Origin: Hahella sp. CCB-MM4
GTDB taxonomy: Bacteria; Pseudomonadota; Gammaproteobacteria; Pseudomonadales; Oleiphilaceae
Reading direction: 5' to 3'
Assembly (NCBI RefSeq): GCF_002260525.1
Contig: NZ_MRYI01000011.1
Location: 1-64,000, forward strand
Length of the DNA: 64,000 nt
Both the position numbers and the translations under genes were made by a program. Within the stretch, counting starts at the first letter, position 1, and every line of letters begins with the position of its first letter. The notes under the pieces were generated by a model. The model had not been told where the DNA came from. It saw only the letters and a list, made by a program, of their open reading frames with translations, and did not search any database. Shown piece by piece: positions 53,450-61,576 of the stretch.

Positions 53450-54532
53450 ATGAGTCGTAAGGCAAGAGCCGTTATTGATCTTGATGCCATCCGGCATAAC
53501 TATCGGCTGGCAAAATCCATGGCCCCACAGGGGCGCGCCCTGGCTGTCGTTAAGGCTGATGCCTATGGCCACGGTGCGGTAGTGGTTGCCAATGCGCTGA
53601 ATCAGGATGCAGACGCCTTTGCTGTCGCGTGCGTAGAAGAAGCCGTCAGTCTGAGGGAAAACGGCATCGAAAAGCCTATTCTGCTGCTCGAAGGTTTTTT
53701 CGATGGCGAAGATCTGAAAGCCGTCCAGGAATATAACCTGTGGACAGCGATTCACGATCTGGGACAGATTGAGTCCCTGAAGAACTGGCATGGTTCCCAG
53801 CCTACCCAAGCCTGGCTCAAAATAGATACCGGCATGCACCGACTGGGAATTCCCCCGGAACTCACTCGCAGCGCTTTTGAGCAGTTATCTTCCCTTCCCC
53901 ATATCAGTGAAGTGGTTCTGATGACCCACTTTTCCTGTGCCGACGAATTGGACAACCCTGCGACACACGATCAGATAGATTGTTTCAACAGGGCCTGTGA
54001 TGGCTTGAATGCCGCCCGCAGTATGGCCAATTCTGCCGGAACACTGGGATGGTTCGATGCCCTTGCGGATTGGCAGCGCCCAGGTCTGATGCTCTATGGT
54101 GCCTCACCTTTTGTCGGCTCCCATCCGTTTGGCGATAAATTACGCAAAGCCATGAGCCTGCGTTCTGAAATCATAGCCGTGCGCGATATCCCTCCCGGGG
54201 ACGTCGTTGGATATGGCGCAACCTGGATGGCAGAACAATCGACCCGTGTAGGCACCGTGGCCATGGGCTATGGTGACGGTTTTCATCGACAGGCAATTTC
54301 GGGAACGCCGGTGATGGTGAACGGTCAGATGACCAAAATTATCGGCCGGGTATCCATGGACATGATCACCGTTGACCTGACAGGACTGACCGGCGTCAAT
54401 ATTGGCTCAGACGTGGAGTTTTGGGGTGAAACACTGACACTCGACGAAGTAGCTCCCTGGTATGACTCGGTCCCCTACACATTGACGACCTGCCTGACAC
54501 CAAGAGTTCACAGGGAATACCTAAACCGGTAA
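53450..54532 (+). CDS. dadX: Alanine racemase (catabolic DadX type by context)
   Basis: A 360-residue PLP enzyme interconverting L- and D-alanine. The PLP lysine is in AVVKADAYGHGAVV (Lys35), the substrate-side His/Arg region is in LKIDTGMHRLGI (about 121-132), and the catalytic Tyr is in AMGYGDGFHRQ (about 272-282). Length matches bacterial Alr/DadX. As the last gene of the dad locus it would feed D-alanine to DadA. Whether the cell has a separate biosynthetic alr cannot be told here. Confidence 0.95.
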   Translation: MSRKARAVIDLDAIRHNYRLAKSMAPQGRALAVVKADAYGHGAVVVANALNQDADAFAVACVEEAVSLRENGIEKPILLLEGFFDGEDLKAVQEYNLWTAIHDLGQIESLKNWHGSQPTQAWLKIDTGMHRLGIPPELTRSAFEQLSSLPHISEVVLMTHFSCADELDNPATHDQIDCFNRACDGLNAARSMANSAGTLGWFDALADWQRPGLMLYGASPFVGSHPFGDKLRKAMSLRSEIIAVRDIPPGDVVGYGATWMAEQSTRVGTVAMGYGDGFHRQAISGTPVMVNGQMTKIIGRVSMDMITVDLTGLTGVNIGSDVEFWGETLTLDEVAPWYDSVPYTLTTCLTPRVHREYLNR

Positions 54533-54541
54533 GTCTCCCTC

Positions 54542-54574
54542 GGGCAGGCGTATAACTTATTGAAGCCCCTGCCC
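54542..54574. terminator. Terminator between dadX and the converging lrp
   Basis: GGGCAGG (54542-54548) and CCTGCCC (54568-54574) form a 7-bp stem with a 19-nt loop, followed by TTGTGTCTT on the plus strand. It lies in the 49-bp gap between convergent genes. Confidence 0.5.
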
Positions 54575-54581
54575 TTGTGTC

Positions 54582-55007
54582 TTATCGCTCAAACTTGGTT
54601 GACAGCACGATTGACGACATGGTTTTTTCGATACCGTCAATTTCGCCGATCTTGTCCAACACCTCATCCAACTGCTGGGTATTTTCAGCTCTGATAATCG
54701 CAATAAGATCATACTGGCCATTGACGGTATACAGAGACTGAACCTGACTGATACGCGCCAGGCTATTGGTCACCTGCTTTCCCAGCTTGGGATTAATTTC
54801 AATCATTACCTGCGCCGTAATCAGCTTACTGGCGTACTCTTCATTCACCTTCAATGTATATCCACGAATGATACCGGTGGCCTCGAGTTTACTGATTCTC
54901 TCGTGCACCGCCGTGCGTGACAGATTCAGCTTTCTGGCAAGGGCAGCTGTTGACTCCCTGGCATTGAGCCTTAGCAGGTTCAGCAACTGAAGATTTTTAT
55001 CATCCAT
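54582..55007 (-). CDS. Lrp/AsnC regulator of the lysine operon
   Basis: A 141-residue Lrp-family regulator. The helix-turn-helix is in STAALARKLNLSRTAVHERI (about 18-37), followed by the RAM domain with VNGQYDLIAIIRAENTQQLD. It is distinct from the DadR-type regulator at 50925. It is divergent from the lysine 6-dehydrogenase gene across 160 bp that contain a good palindrome (55038-55059). Control of lysine catabolism by lysine or a product is the natural reading, by position. Confidence 0.92.
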   Translation of the reverse strand: MDDKNLQLLNLLRLNARESTAALARKLNLSRTAVHERISKLEATGIIRGYTLKVNEEYASKLITAQVMIEINPKLGKQVTNSLARISQVQSLYTVNGQYDLIAIIRAENTQQLDEVLDKIGEIDGIEKTMSSIVLSTKFER

Positions 55008-55037
55008 TTACGCTCAAATCTCATTCAATTTTGACAC

Positions 55038-55059
55038 ATCGACTACCAGTATAGTCGAT
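55038..55059. promoter_or_regulatory. Candidate Lrp operator in the lysine divergent region
   Basis: ATCGACTA (55038-55045) and TAGTCGAT (55052-55059) are perfect 8-bp arms with a CCAGTA spacer. The outer GAC/GTC extends the symmetry to 11 of 13 positions. It is 31 bp from the lrp start. Confidence 0.6.
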
Positions 55060-55167
55060 TCGTCAATTTTTACCCGTAAAATAGTCAGTTTGACACTTAC
55101 GATCCGACAACAAGGCTACCTAAACTAAATCTGTTAAAACAATTTCAACTTTTTGGGAGTGAGCTTT

Positions 55168-56310
55168 ATGAAATCGATCGCAGTTGTTGGAGCAGGAAAA
55201 ATTGGTGTCATGATCGCGGACTTGTTGTCCAGCACCGGAGACTACACGGTAACGATTGTTGACCAGTACGAAGAATCCCTGGCCAGAGTCAAACTGCAGG
55301 TTCCTGCGGTTGAGACCAAGCAAGCAGATGCTTCCGACCAAGCTCAAATGGAAGAGATCCTGAAAGACAAATTTGGCGTCATCAACTGCTGTCCATTCAA
55401 CATTGGCCGAACTATTGCCACTGCGGCTGTGGCTCAAGGCACTCACTACTTCGATCTGACCGAAGACGTTGCCAGCACCCGCGTCATCAAGGAACTGGCG
55501 AAAGAATCCAAAACCGCACTGGTTCCCCAGTGTGGCCTGGCCCCCGGTTTTATTTCCATCGTGGCATACGACCTGGCGAAAAAGTTCGACACCCTGCACA
55601 ACGTTCACATGCGCGTCGGCGCTCTGCCCCGCTATCCTTCCAATGCTCTGAAGTACAACCTGACCTGGAGCACAGACGGCCTGATCAACGAATACCTGAA
55701 CCCCTGTGAAGCCATCGTTAACGGTAAACTGCGTGAAGTTCCACCCTTGGAAGAGCTGGAAACCTTCTCTCTGGATGGCGACGATTACGAAGCATTCAAC
55801 ACTTCTGGCGGCCTGGGCACTCTGTGTGAAACTCTGGAAGGCAAAGTCAAAAACCTGAACTACAGAACCGTTCGCTATCCTGGTCACCGTGATCTGATGA
55901 AAATGCTGATCAATGACCTGGGTCTGGGTGATCGCCCTGATCTGCTGAAAGATATTATGGAAGCTTCCGTACCTGTCACCATGCAGGACGTGGTTCTGGT
56001 GTTTGTAAACGTCAGCGGCACCAAAAACGGTATGTTCGTGCAGGAAACCTTTGCTCGCAAGGTTTACAGCCGCGAAATCAACAACACCCTGCGCAGTGCC
56101 ATCCAGATCACCACAGCCAGCGGTATTTGTGCGGCGTTGGATCTGATGGTGGAAGGCAAGTTGCCTCAGAAAGGGTTCGTACGTCAGGAAGACATCTGCT
56201 TTGCTGACTTCATTGCCAACAGATTCGGACGCAACTACATGGACAATAAGAACACTGTAGGTAGTCACGATCCTAAAGAATCTGAACCAAGCGTAAAAAA
56301 GATTGCCTGA
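55168..56310 (+). CDS. L-lysine 6-dehydrogenase (saccharopine dehydrogenase family)
   Basis: A 380-residue NAD(P)-dependent enzyme closely resembling characterised lysine 6-dehydrogenases, which oxidise the epsilon amine of L-lysine to allysine (in equilibrium with piperideine-6-carboxylate). The Rossmann start is IAVVGAGKIGVMIADLL (about 4-20). Strong family segments are HYFDLTEDVASTRVIKELAK, LVPQCGLAPGFISIVAYDLA (about 119-138), then YNLTWSTDGLINEYLNPCEA and the C-terminal PQKGFVRQEDI. The start ATG at 55168 has GGGAGTGAG upstream. It heads the lysine operon; the neighbouring aldehyde dehydrogenase matches its product. A general saccharopine dehydrogenase label is the alternative. Confidence 0.9.
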   Translation: MKSIAVVGAGKIGVMIADLLSSTGDYTVTIVDQYEESLARVKLQVPAVETKQADASDQAQMEEILKDKFGVINCCPFNIGRTIATAAVAQGTHYFDLTEDVASTRVIKELAKESKTALVPQCGLAPGFISIVAYDLAKKFDTLHNVHMRVGALPRYPSNALKYNLTWSTDGLINEYLNPCEAIVNGKLREVPPLEELETFSLDGDDYEAFNTSGGLGTLCETLEGKVKNLNYRTVRYPGHRDLMKMLINDLGLGDRPDLLKDIMEASVPVTMQDVVLVFVNVSGTKNGMFVQETFARKVYSREINNTLRSAIQITTASGICAALDLMVEGKLPQKGFVRQEDICFADFIANRFGRNYMDNKNTVGSHDPKESEPSVKKIA

Positions 56311-56330
56311 TTTCCTGGGATTAAACGTCT

Positions 56331-56375
56331 GCGGCTAAATTCCTCCTCAATGTGAGATAATTTGAATTTAGCCGC
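56331..56375 (+). terminator. 12-bp inverted repeat within the lysine operon
   Basis: GCGGCTAAATTC (56331-56342) and GAATTTAGCCGC (56364-56375) are perfect arms with a 21-nt loop, in the 99-bp gap before the aldehyde dehydrogenase. No U-run follows, so it may be an attenuator or an mRNA processing/stability stem rather than a full terminator. Confidence 0.5.
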
Positions 56376-56409
56376 TTAACAGGATGATAACTCCCAAGGA
56401 GGAGCATAC

Positions 56410-57909
56410 ATGAACATCAAACAAATATTTTCCAAGCTGGGTCTTGATGAAGCGACCCTGAACAGCGGTGACTACAAAGTCCACTCACCGATTGACGGTT
56501 CTACTGTTGCCAGCCTGAAACTGGATACTGCGGACAGCGTTGAACAAAAGATTCAGCAAAGCAAAGAAGCTTTCAAAGTATGGCGTCGAGTCCCTGCTCC
56601 CAAGCGTGGCGAGTTGATGCGTATCTACGGCGAGATCCTGCGCGAGCATAAAAGCACTCTGGGCGCATTGATCACTCTGGAATGCGGCAAGATCGTCGCT
56701 GAAGGTGAAGGCGAAGTGCAGGAAATGATCGATATCTGCGATTTCGCTGTTGGTCTGTCCCGTCAGTTGTACGGCAAGACCATCGCTTCTGAGCGTCCAG
56801 ACCACGCCCTGCGCGAAACCTGGCACCCTCTCGGGCCTGTCGGCATCATCTCCGCCTTTAACTTTCCGATGGCTGTGTGGTCCTGGAACACCGCCCTGGC
56901 GATCGTCTGCGGTAATCCTGTGATCTGGAAGCCTTCTGAAAAGACTCCTCTGTGTGCGATTGCCTGCCAGCACCTGTTTGAACAGGCTCTGGCGAAATTC
57001 GGTGACGCACCGGCTCATCTGTCCCATATCCTGATTGGTGAGCGTGACATCGGTGAGCAACTGGTTAACGATAAGCGCGTCCCACTGATCAGCGCCACCG
57101 GTAGCTGTGCCATGGGCCGCATCGTCGGCGAGAAAGTTGCAGCACGTTTTGGCAAATCCATTCTGGAACTGGGTGGAAACAACGCGATTATCGTTAGCGA
57201 AAGCGCTGACCTGGATCTGGCGACCCGCGCAATTGTCTTTGGTGCAGTGGGTACAGCCGGACAGCGCTGTACGACAACCCGTAGGGTCTTCGCCCATGAA
57301 AGCATTCAACAGGAACTGCTCGGCCGGCTGAAAAAAGCCTACAGCCAGCTGCCTATTGGTAATCCGCAGGATACCGGGACTCTAGTAGGCCCTCTGATCG
57401 ATTCCCGCTCATTCGAGCAAATGGAACATGCCCTGCAGAAGGCCCGTGATAACGGTTGCGACGTTTTTGGCGGCGGCCGCGCTCTGGACAGCGAATTCCC
57501 ACACGCTTACTACGTCAATCCGGCGATTGTGGAAGGTGGTAACGCTCTGCAGAACAATAAGGAAGAAACATTCGCACCGATCCTGTACTTCTTTACCTAC
57601 AGCGATCTGGAAGATGCTATTGAGCGTCAGAATGATGTACCACAAGGTCTGTCTTCCGCCATATTCACCAATGATGTGCGTCAGGCAGAGTTGTTCCTGT
57701 CCGCCGTCGGCAGTGACTGTGGCATTGCCAACGTCAACGTGGGCACCAGCGGTGCAGAAATCGGTGGCGCTTTCGGAGGAGAAAAAGAAACCGGCGGCGG
57801 TCGCGAGTCCGGTTCCGATTCCTGGAAAGGCTATATGCGCCGGGCAACTGCGACAGTGAACTACTCCACCGAACTGCCGCTGGCTCAGGGAATCAAGTTC
57901 GACCTGTAA
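56410..57909 (+). CDS. amaB: 2-Aminoadipate-6-semialdehyde dehydrogenase (ALDH7/AmaB-like)
   Basis: A 499-residue NAD(P)-dependent aldehyde dehydrogenase of the ALDH7 branch, expected to oxidise 2-aminoadipate semialdehyde to 2-aminoadipate. Family features are HPLGPVGIISAFNFPMAVWS (about 139-158), general-base Glu253 in LELGGNNAII and the nucleophile Cys287 in AGQRCTTTRR. ALDH7 traits include GEVQEMIDICDFAVGLSRQL and a conserved KGYMRR C-terminus. The SD AAGGAGGAG is strong. Its position after lysine 6-dehydrogenase fits the product exactly. Confidence 0.93.
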   Translation: MNIKQIFSKLGLDEATLNSGDYKVHSPIDGSTVASLKLDTADSVEQKIQQSKEAFKVWRRVPAPKRGELMRIYGEILREHKSTLGALITLECGKIVAEGEGEVQEMIDICDFAVGLSRQLYGKTIASERPDHALRETWHPLGPVGIISAFNFPMAVWSWNTALAIVCGNPVIWKPSEKTPLCAIACQHLFEQALAKFGDAPAHLSHILIGERDIGEQLVNDKRVPLISATGSCAMGRIVGEKVAARFGKSILELGGNNAIIVSESADLDLATRAIVFGAVGTAGQRCTTTRRVFAHESIQQELLGRLKKAYSQLPIGNPQDTGTLVGPLIDSRSFEQMEHALQKARDNGCDVFGGGRALDSEFPHAYYVNPAIVEGGNALQNNKEETFAPILYFFTYSDLEDAIERQNDVPQGLSSAIFTNDVRQAELFLSAVGSDCGIANVNVGTSGAEIGGAFGGEKETGGGRESGSDSWKGYMRRATATVNYSTELPLAQGIKFDL

Positions 57910-57941
57910 CATCACCTTAAACGTCATTTTTCTTTATATTT

Positions 57942-57967
57942 GGGTGGGCTAATATGCCCACCCTTTT
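57942..57967 (+). terminator. Hairpin after amaB covering the next start codon
   Basis: GGGTGGGC and GCCCACCC form a perfect 8-bp stem with loop TAATAT, followed by TTTT: a textbook terminator shape. The most upstream in-frame ATG of the next gene (57954) lies at the loop/stem junction, so the stem could instead control translation. Confidence 0.65.
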
Positions 57968-59051
57968 ACGTATGGCAGTACCTATGCACGCTGAAGAAGT
58001 ATCTAGCAACAGCAAAAACCAGTTATTGAGTTCCACATTAGGCAAATTGCTCCTGACAGTCCGCTCTTCCGATCAGGTTGAGGAGTTGCTGCACTCCGTT
58101 GAACACCACCCAACCCTATTGGATTCAGACAACGAACACCAGATTCCCAGGGCGATACTGGCCCATGCCATGAACCTGTTATTACTGCAGGATCTGCTAC
58201 AGCGAGTCCCTGAGGGTCAGATCTATGTACAGGAGAAGGTCGCTGGTGGCGATAAAGTGGTATTCGACCACGGGGCTTTGCGCACCGTCTGCTGGGACAA
58301 CCAGGCCCTGCCCTCCGGTTACAAAGCTTTTTCCCGAATCCTGGAACCCCTGGGATTTGAAATGGCTGGAGAATATCCGCTAAGCAAATTGAAAATGTGT
58401 GGTTTTGTCTACTGTCACAGCGACTTACCACAGAGTATTTCCCAATTTTTCGTCAGCGAACTTTATCCCCAGGAGTTCTCCGAACCGTTCCAGGCTGCTG
58501 TCGACCGGATCGTCTCCACATCAGTTGATCCGCTACAACCCAGCCATATGGCGCTTCTGGATAGACTCTCGACACAAGGGTGGCTGACACCGACAGAGTC
58601 CTCAGAACTGCTGCCAGTACTAGTTGGATGCTTCGATCGCCAGCACTCCGAACCTTACTGGAATGATTACCAGACTCTATTGAAGGAATCGGCGGAAATG
58701 GCCTGGATCTCCACTGAAGGCAACGCTTTCAACCATGGCACCGACCGAGTGGAAGACCTGAACAGGCTGGACGCAGAACAGCGGGCACTTGGCCGGCCAA
58801 TGAAGCCCGTCATTGAGGTGGCACAGAACGCCAATATCCTGCAGACAGCTTATCGCGCCACCATGGTTAATCGTCAGTTCAAAACGGCGGATGGACTGGA
58901 GACGCACGAAGTTCCGGGCTCATTTTTCGAGTTTATCCAGCGCAACGATATCAAGTGTGATCGGGGCAATACCCAAATGGATCTGAGATTTGACAGCCGT
59001 AACGCCCAAGGCATATTTACCATGACACGCAAGGCAGATTCCCCCCTGTAA
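57954..59051 (+). CDS. DUF1338 protein, 2-oxoadipate dioxygenase/decarboxylase-like
   Basis: A 365-residue DUF1338 protein. Characterised members (HglS) are Fe(II) enzymes turning 2-oxoadipate into D-2-hydroxyglutarate in lysine catabolism. Candidate metal ligands are the His of FDHGALRTV (about 97-105), the His of GNAFNHGTDRVEDLN and the Glu of PGSFFEFIQR. Its place after lysine 6-dehydrogenase and AmaB fits this role well. The start is unclear: ATGs at 57954, 57972 and 57984 are in frame. The first lies in a hairpin and has only a GGTGGG-type SD. Function is inferred from family and operon. Confidence 0.85.
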   Translation: MPTLLRMAVPMHAEEVSSNSKNQLLSSTLGKLLLTVRSSDQVEELLHSVEHHPTLLDSDNEHQIPRAILAHAMNLLLLQDLLQRVPEGQIYVQEKVAGGDKVVFDHGALRTVCWDNQALPSGYKAFSRILEPLGFEMAGEYPLSKLKMCGFVYCHSDLPQSISQFFVSELYPQEFSEPFQAAVDRIVSTSVDPLQPSHMALLDRLSTQGWLTPTESSELLPVLVGCFDRQHSEPYWNDYQTLLKESAEMAWISTEGNAFNHGTDRVEDLNRLDAEQRALGRPMKPVIEVAQNANILQTAYRATMVNRQFKTADGLETHEVPGSFFEFIQRNDIKCDRGNTQMDLRFDSRNAQGIFTMTRKADSPL

Positions 59052-59100
59052 ATCCGTATTCAATGCCCCGGACGCGTCAGGGAATATTCAGCACTAAAAA

Positions 59101-59134
59101 AGGTCAAAACAGGTCACAATTTTTGCCATTGACC
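59101..59134. promoter_or_regulatory. Second copy of the composite GGTCA motif
   Basis: AGGTCAAAACAGGTCACAAT (59101-59120) repeats the motif at 316-335 with 17 of 20 bases identical, again followed by an inverted TTGACC (59129-59134). The inverted element is closer here than at the first site. It lies before the terminator, so its link to prkA is uncertain. Confidence 0.3.
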
Positions 59135-59163
59135 ATCTGTCTCAATTTGTAAAAAGGCAGGCG

Positions 59164-59193
59164 GCCCTGAATCCTTGATTCGGGGCTTTTTTT
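59164..59193 (+). terminator. Rho-independent terminator of the lysine operon
   Basis: GCCCTGAATC and GATTCGGGGC pair as a 10-bp stem with a CTT loop (one T-G pair), followed directly by TTTTTTT. It is the clearest intrinsic terminator in the window, 113 bp after the DUF1338 stop. Confidence 0.9.
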
Positions 59194-59621
59194 CTCTTCC
59201 ATTCAACTGAGCGTGAATCAATTTAGGGCTCAGGGTTCTCTTTTGTTACATCAGTTCAACGACTTGCATCAGATTGGTGCAAAGGCTTTTCCGACACTTC
59301 CTGAAAAATGCAATTTTCGAAATAACGCTATACCTCCGCGGAATTCGACCTACACATTGCTACTTTACGTAACGGAATGAAATATAAAAAATTTTAATGG
59401 TGAGTGGGGAAATTATACCTATCCAAGTTGCGATACATGATCTATTCTAAATCATAAGCGGAATGGTTCGTGCAATTGCATCCGCGAGGCGATTCTAATA
59501 CCTGCTGATGACCAAATCGTGAAACATTAAGGAACTATGATGATTTAAATGCACCACCGGACAGCAGCCGGTTTAGCTCAGCGCCTGCAGAACCATCGAG
59601 TTAATAGCAGAGGGGGCCTCT

Positions 59622-61544
59622 ATGAGTATCTTCAGTCAATTCGCAAACCGATATGAAGCCAGGAAGGAGGAAGAGTATACTCTCGAAGAATACTTGAACA
59701 TCTGTAAGCAGGATTCTACAGCTTACGCATCCGCAGCAGAACGCATGTTACTGGCCATCGGCGAGCCTGAACTGATCGATACCAGCCGGGACTCCAGACA
59801 AAGCCGGATATTTTCCAATAAAGTCATCAAGCGTTACCCCGAATTTGAAGAATTTTATGGCATGGAAGAGTGTGTCGAGCAGATCGTCTCATTCTTTAAA
59901 CATGCAGCCCAGGGATTAGAGGAAAAGAAACAGATTCTTTACCTGCTTGGCCCCGTCGGTGGCGGTAAGTCCTCCCTCGCCGAAAAGCTTAAATACCTCT
60001 TTGAAAGACAACCCTTTTATGCCATCAAGGACTCCCCGGTTTTCGAATCCCCTCTAGGCCTGTTTGATCCTGAAGAAGATGGCAAAATACTGGAAGAGGA
60101 ATTTGGTATTCCCACCAGATACCTGCGCTTCATTATGTCCCCCTGGGCAGTGAAGCGGTTGCACGAATACAACGGCGATATCAGCAAGTTCAAGGTTGTT
60201 AAGCTGTATCCTTCCATTCTCAACCAGACAGCCATATCCAAAACCGAACCGGGTGATGAAAACAACCAGGATATTTCAGCCCTGGTCGGCAAGGTTAATA
60301 TCCGGATGCTGGAAGATTTTCCCCAGCACGACCCGGACGCCTACAGCTTCTCCGGAGGGTTGTGTAAGGCGAATCAGGGATTGCTTGAATTTGTCGAGAT
60401 GTTCAAGGCTCCTATCAAAGTGCTGCACCCCCTGTTAACCGCAACACAGGAAGGGAATTACAACACCACTGAAGGCATGGGTGCCGTCCCCTTCGAGGGC
60501 ATCGTACTGGCCCACTCCAACGAATCCGAGTGGCAAACCTTTAGAAACAACAAAAACAATGAGGCATTTTTAGACCGTATCTATATTGTGAAGGTGCCTT
60601 ATTGCCTGAGAGTCTCCGAAGAAGTCAAAATTTACGAGAAACTCTTGCGCAACAGCTCTCTGGCGGGCTCCCCCTGTGCTCCGGACACGTTGAACATGCT
60701 AGCTCAGTTCAGCTGCCTATCGCGCCTGAAAGAACCTGAAAACTCCAGCGTGTATTCCAAGATGAAGGTTTATGACGGCCAAAACATCAAGGATACCGAC
60801 CCTAAAGCCAAGTCGATTCAGGAATACAAGGATTCCGCTGGTGTCGATGAAGGTATGGAAGGCATGTCCACCCGTTTTGCCTTCAAGATCCTTTCCAAGG
60901 TGTTCAACTTTGACACCACAGAAGTGGCAGCCAACCCGGTTCACTTGCTTTATGTGCTGGAAAAACAGATTGAACAGGAACAGTTTCCACAGGAGGTTCA
61001 CGACCGCTACCTGAGATTCATCAAGGAATCTCTGGCACCACAGTATGTTGAGTTCATCGGTAAGGAAATCCAGACAGCCTATCTGGAATCTTATTCTGAA
61101 TATGGCCAGAACATTTTCGACCGCTACGTCACTTATGCTGACTTCTGGATACAGGATCAAGAATACCGGGATCCGGAAACCGGCGAAATCTTTGACCGGG
61201 GGGCCATCAACGATGAACTGGAGAAAATTGAAAAACCAGCCGGCATCAGCAACCCCAAAGATTTCCGCAACGAAGTGGTGAACTTTGTGCTGAGGGCACG
61301 GGCCAATAACCAGGGCAAAAACCCATCCTGGCTGAGCTACGAGAAACTTCGGACGGTAATCGAGAAGAAAATGTTCTCCAATACTGAGGACTTGCTGCCG
61401 GTTATCTCATTCAATCCAAAAGCTTCTCAAGAAGATCAGAAGAAACACCAGGAATTTGTGCGCAGGATGATCGAGCGCGGTTACACCGAGAAACAAGTGC
61501 GGCTGTTGTGCGAATGGTATTTACGGGTCCGTAAATCGCAGTAA
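59622..61544 (+). CDS. prkA: PrkA (YeaG) AAA+ serine protein kinase
   Basis: A 640-residue PrkA-type protein with an AAA+ core and a C-terminal kinase-like domain. Relatives act in nitrogen-starvation and stress adaptation in enterobacteria, and some show protein kinase or protease activity. Walker A is LLGPVGGGKSSLAEKL (about 108-123). The segment LLTATQEGNYNTTEGMGAVP and the FLDRIYIVKVPYCLRVSEE stretch are family hallmarks. The ATG at 59622 has AGAGGGGG upstream. It forms an operon with yeaH and spoVR, the standard order in gammaproteobacteria. Confidence 0.96.
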   Translation: MSIFSQFANRYEARKEEEYTLEEYLNICKQDSTAYASAAERMLLAIGEPELIDTSRDSRQSRIFSNKVIKRYPEFEEFYGMEECVEQIVSFFKHAAQGLEEKKQILYLLGPVGGGKSSLAEKLKYLFERQPFYAIKDSPVFESPLGLFDPEEDGKILEEEFGIPTRYLRFIMSPWAVKRLHEYNGDISKFKVVKLYPSILNQTAISKTEPGDENNQDISALVGKVNIRMLEDFPQHDPDAYSFSGGLCKANQGLLEFVEMFKAPIKVLHPLLTATQEGNYNTTEGMGAVPFEGIVLAHSNESEWQTFRNNKNNEAFLDRIYIVKVPYCLRVSEEVKIYEKLLRNSSLAGSPCAPDTLNMLAQFSCLSRLKEPENSSVYSKMKVYDGQNIKDTDPKAKSIQEYKDSAGVDEGMEGMSTRFAFKILSKVFNFDTTEVAANPVHLLYVLEKQIEQEQFPQEVHDRYLRFIKESLAPQYVEFIGKEIQTAYLESYSEYGQNIFDRYVTYADFWIQDQEYRDPETGEIFDRGAINDELEKIEKPAGISNPKDFRNEVVNFVLRARANNQGKNPSWLSYEKLRTVIEKKMFSNTEDLLPVISFNPKASQEDQKKHQEFVRRMIERGYTEKQVRLLCEWYLRVRKSQ

Positions 61545-61576
61545 CGCATTAAATTCTCCTGACACGGGAGCACGCT

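Larger units (their letters stand above)
59052..59621. other. 570-bp regulatory gap upstream of prkA
   Basis: No gene is supported. From left to right it contains the GGTCA composite motif (59101-59134), a strong terminator (59164-59193) and an AT-rich stretch with promoter-like TATACCT near 59415. A small ACCGG/CCGGT hairpin at 59556-59572 lies in the prkA leader. The length suggests multiple promoters for the stress-type prkA-yeaH-spoVR operon. Confidence 0.5.

Noticed and set aside
55120-56268. A 382-codon open frame on the minus strand opposite lysine 6-dehydrogenase
   Set aside because: It mirrors the coding frame of a clearly recognisable enzyme, lacks an SD and has no family resemblance. 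Biased codon use in the real gene keeps the antisense frame open.
56485-57309. A 274-codon antisense frame inside amaB
   Set aside because: A shadow of the aldehyde dehydrogenase reading frame; no independent support.
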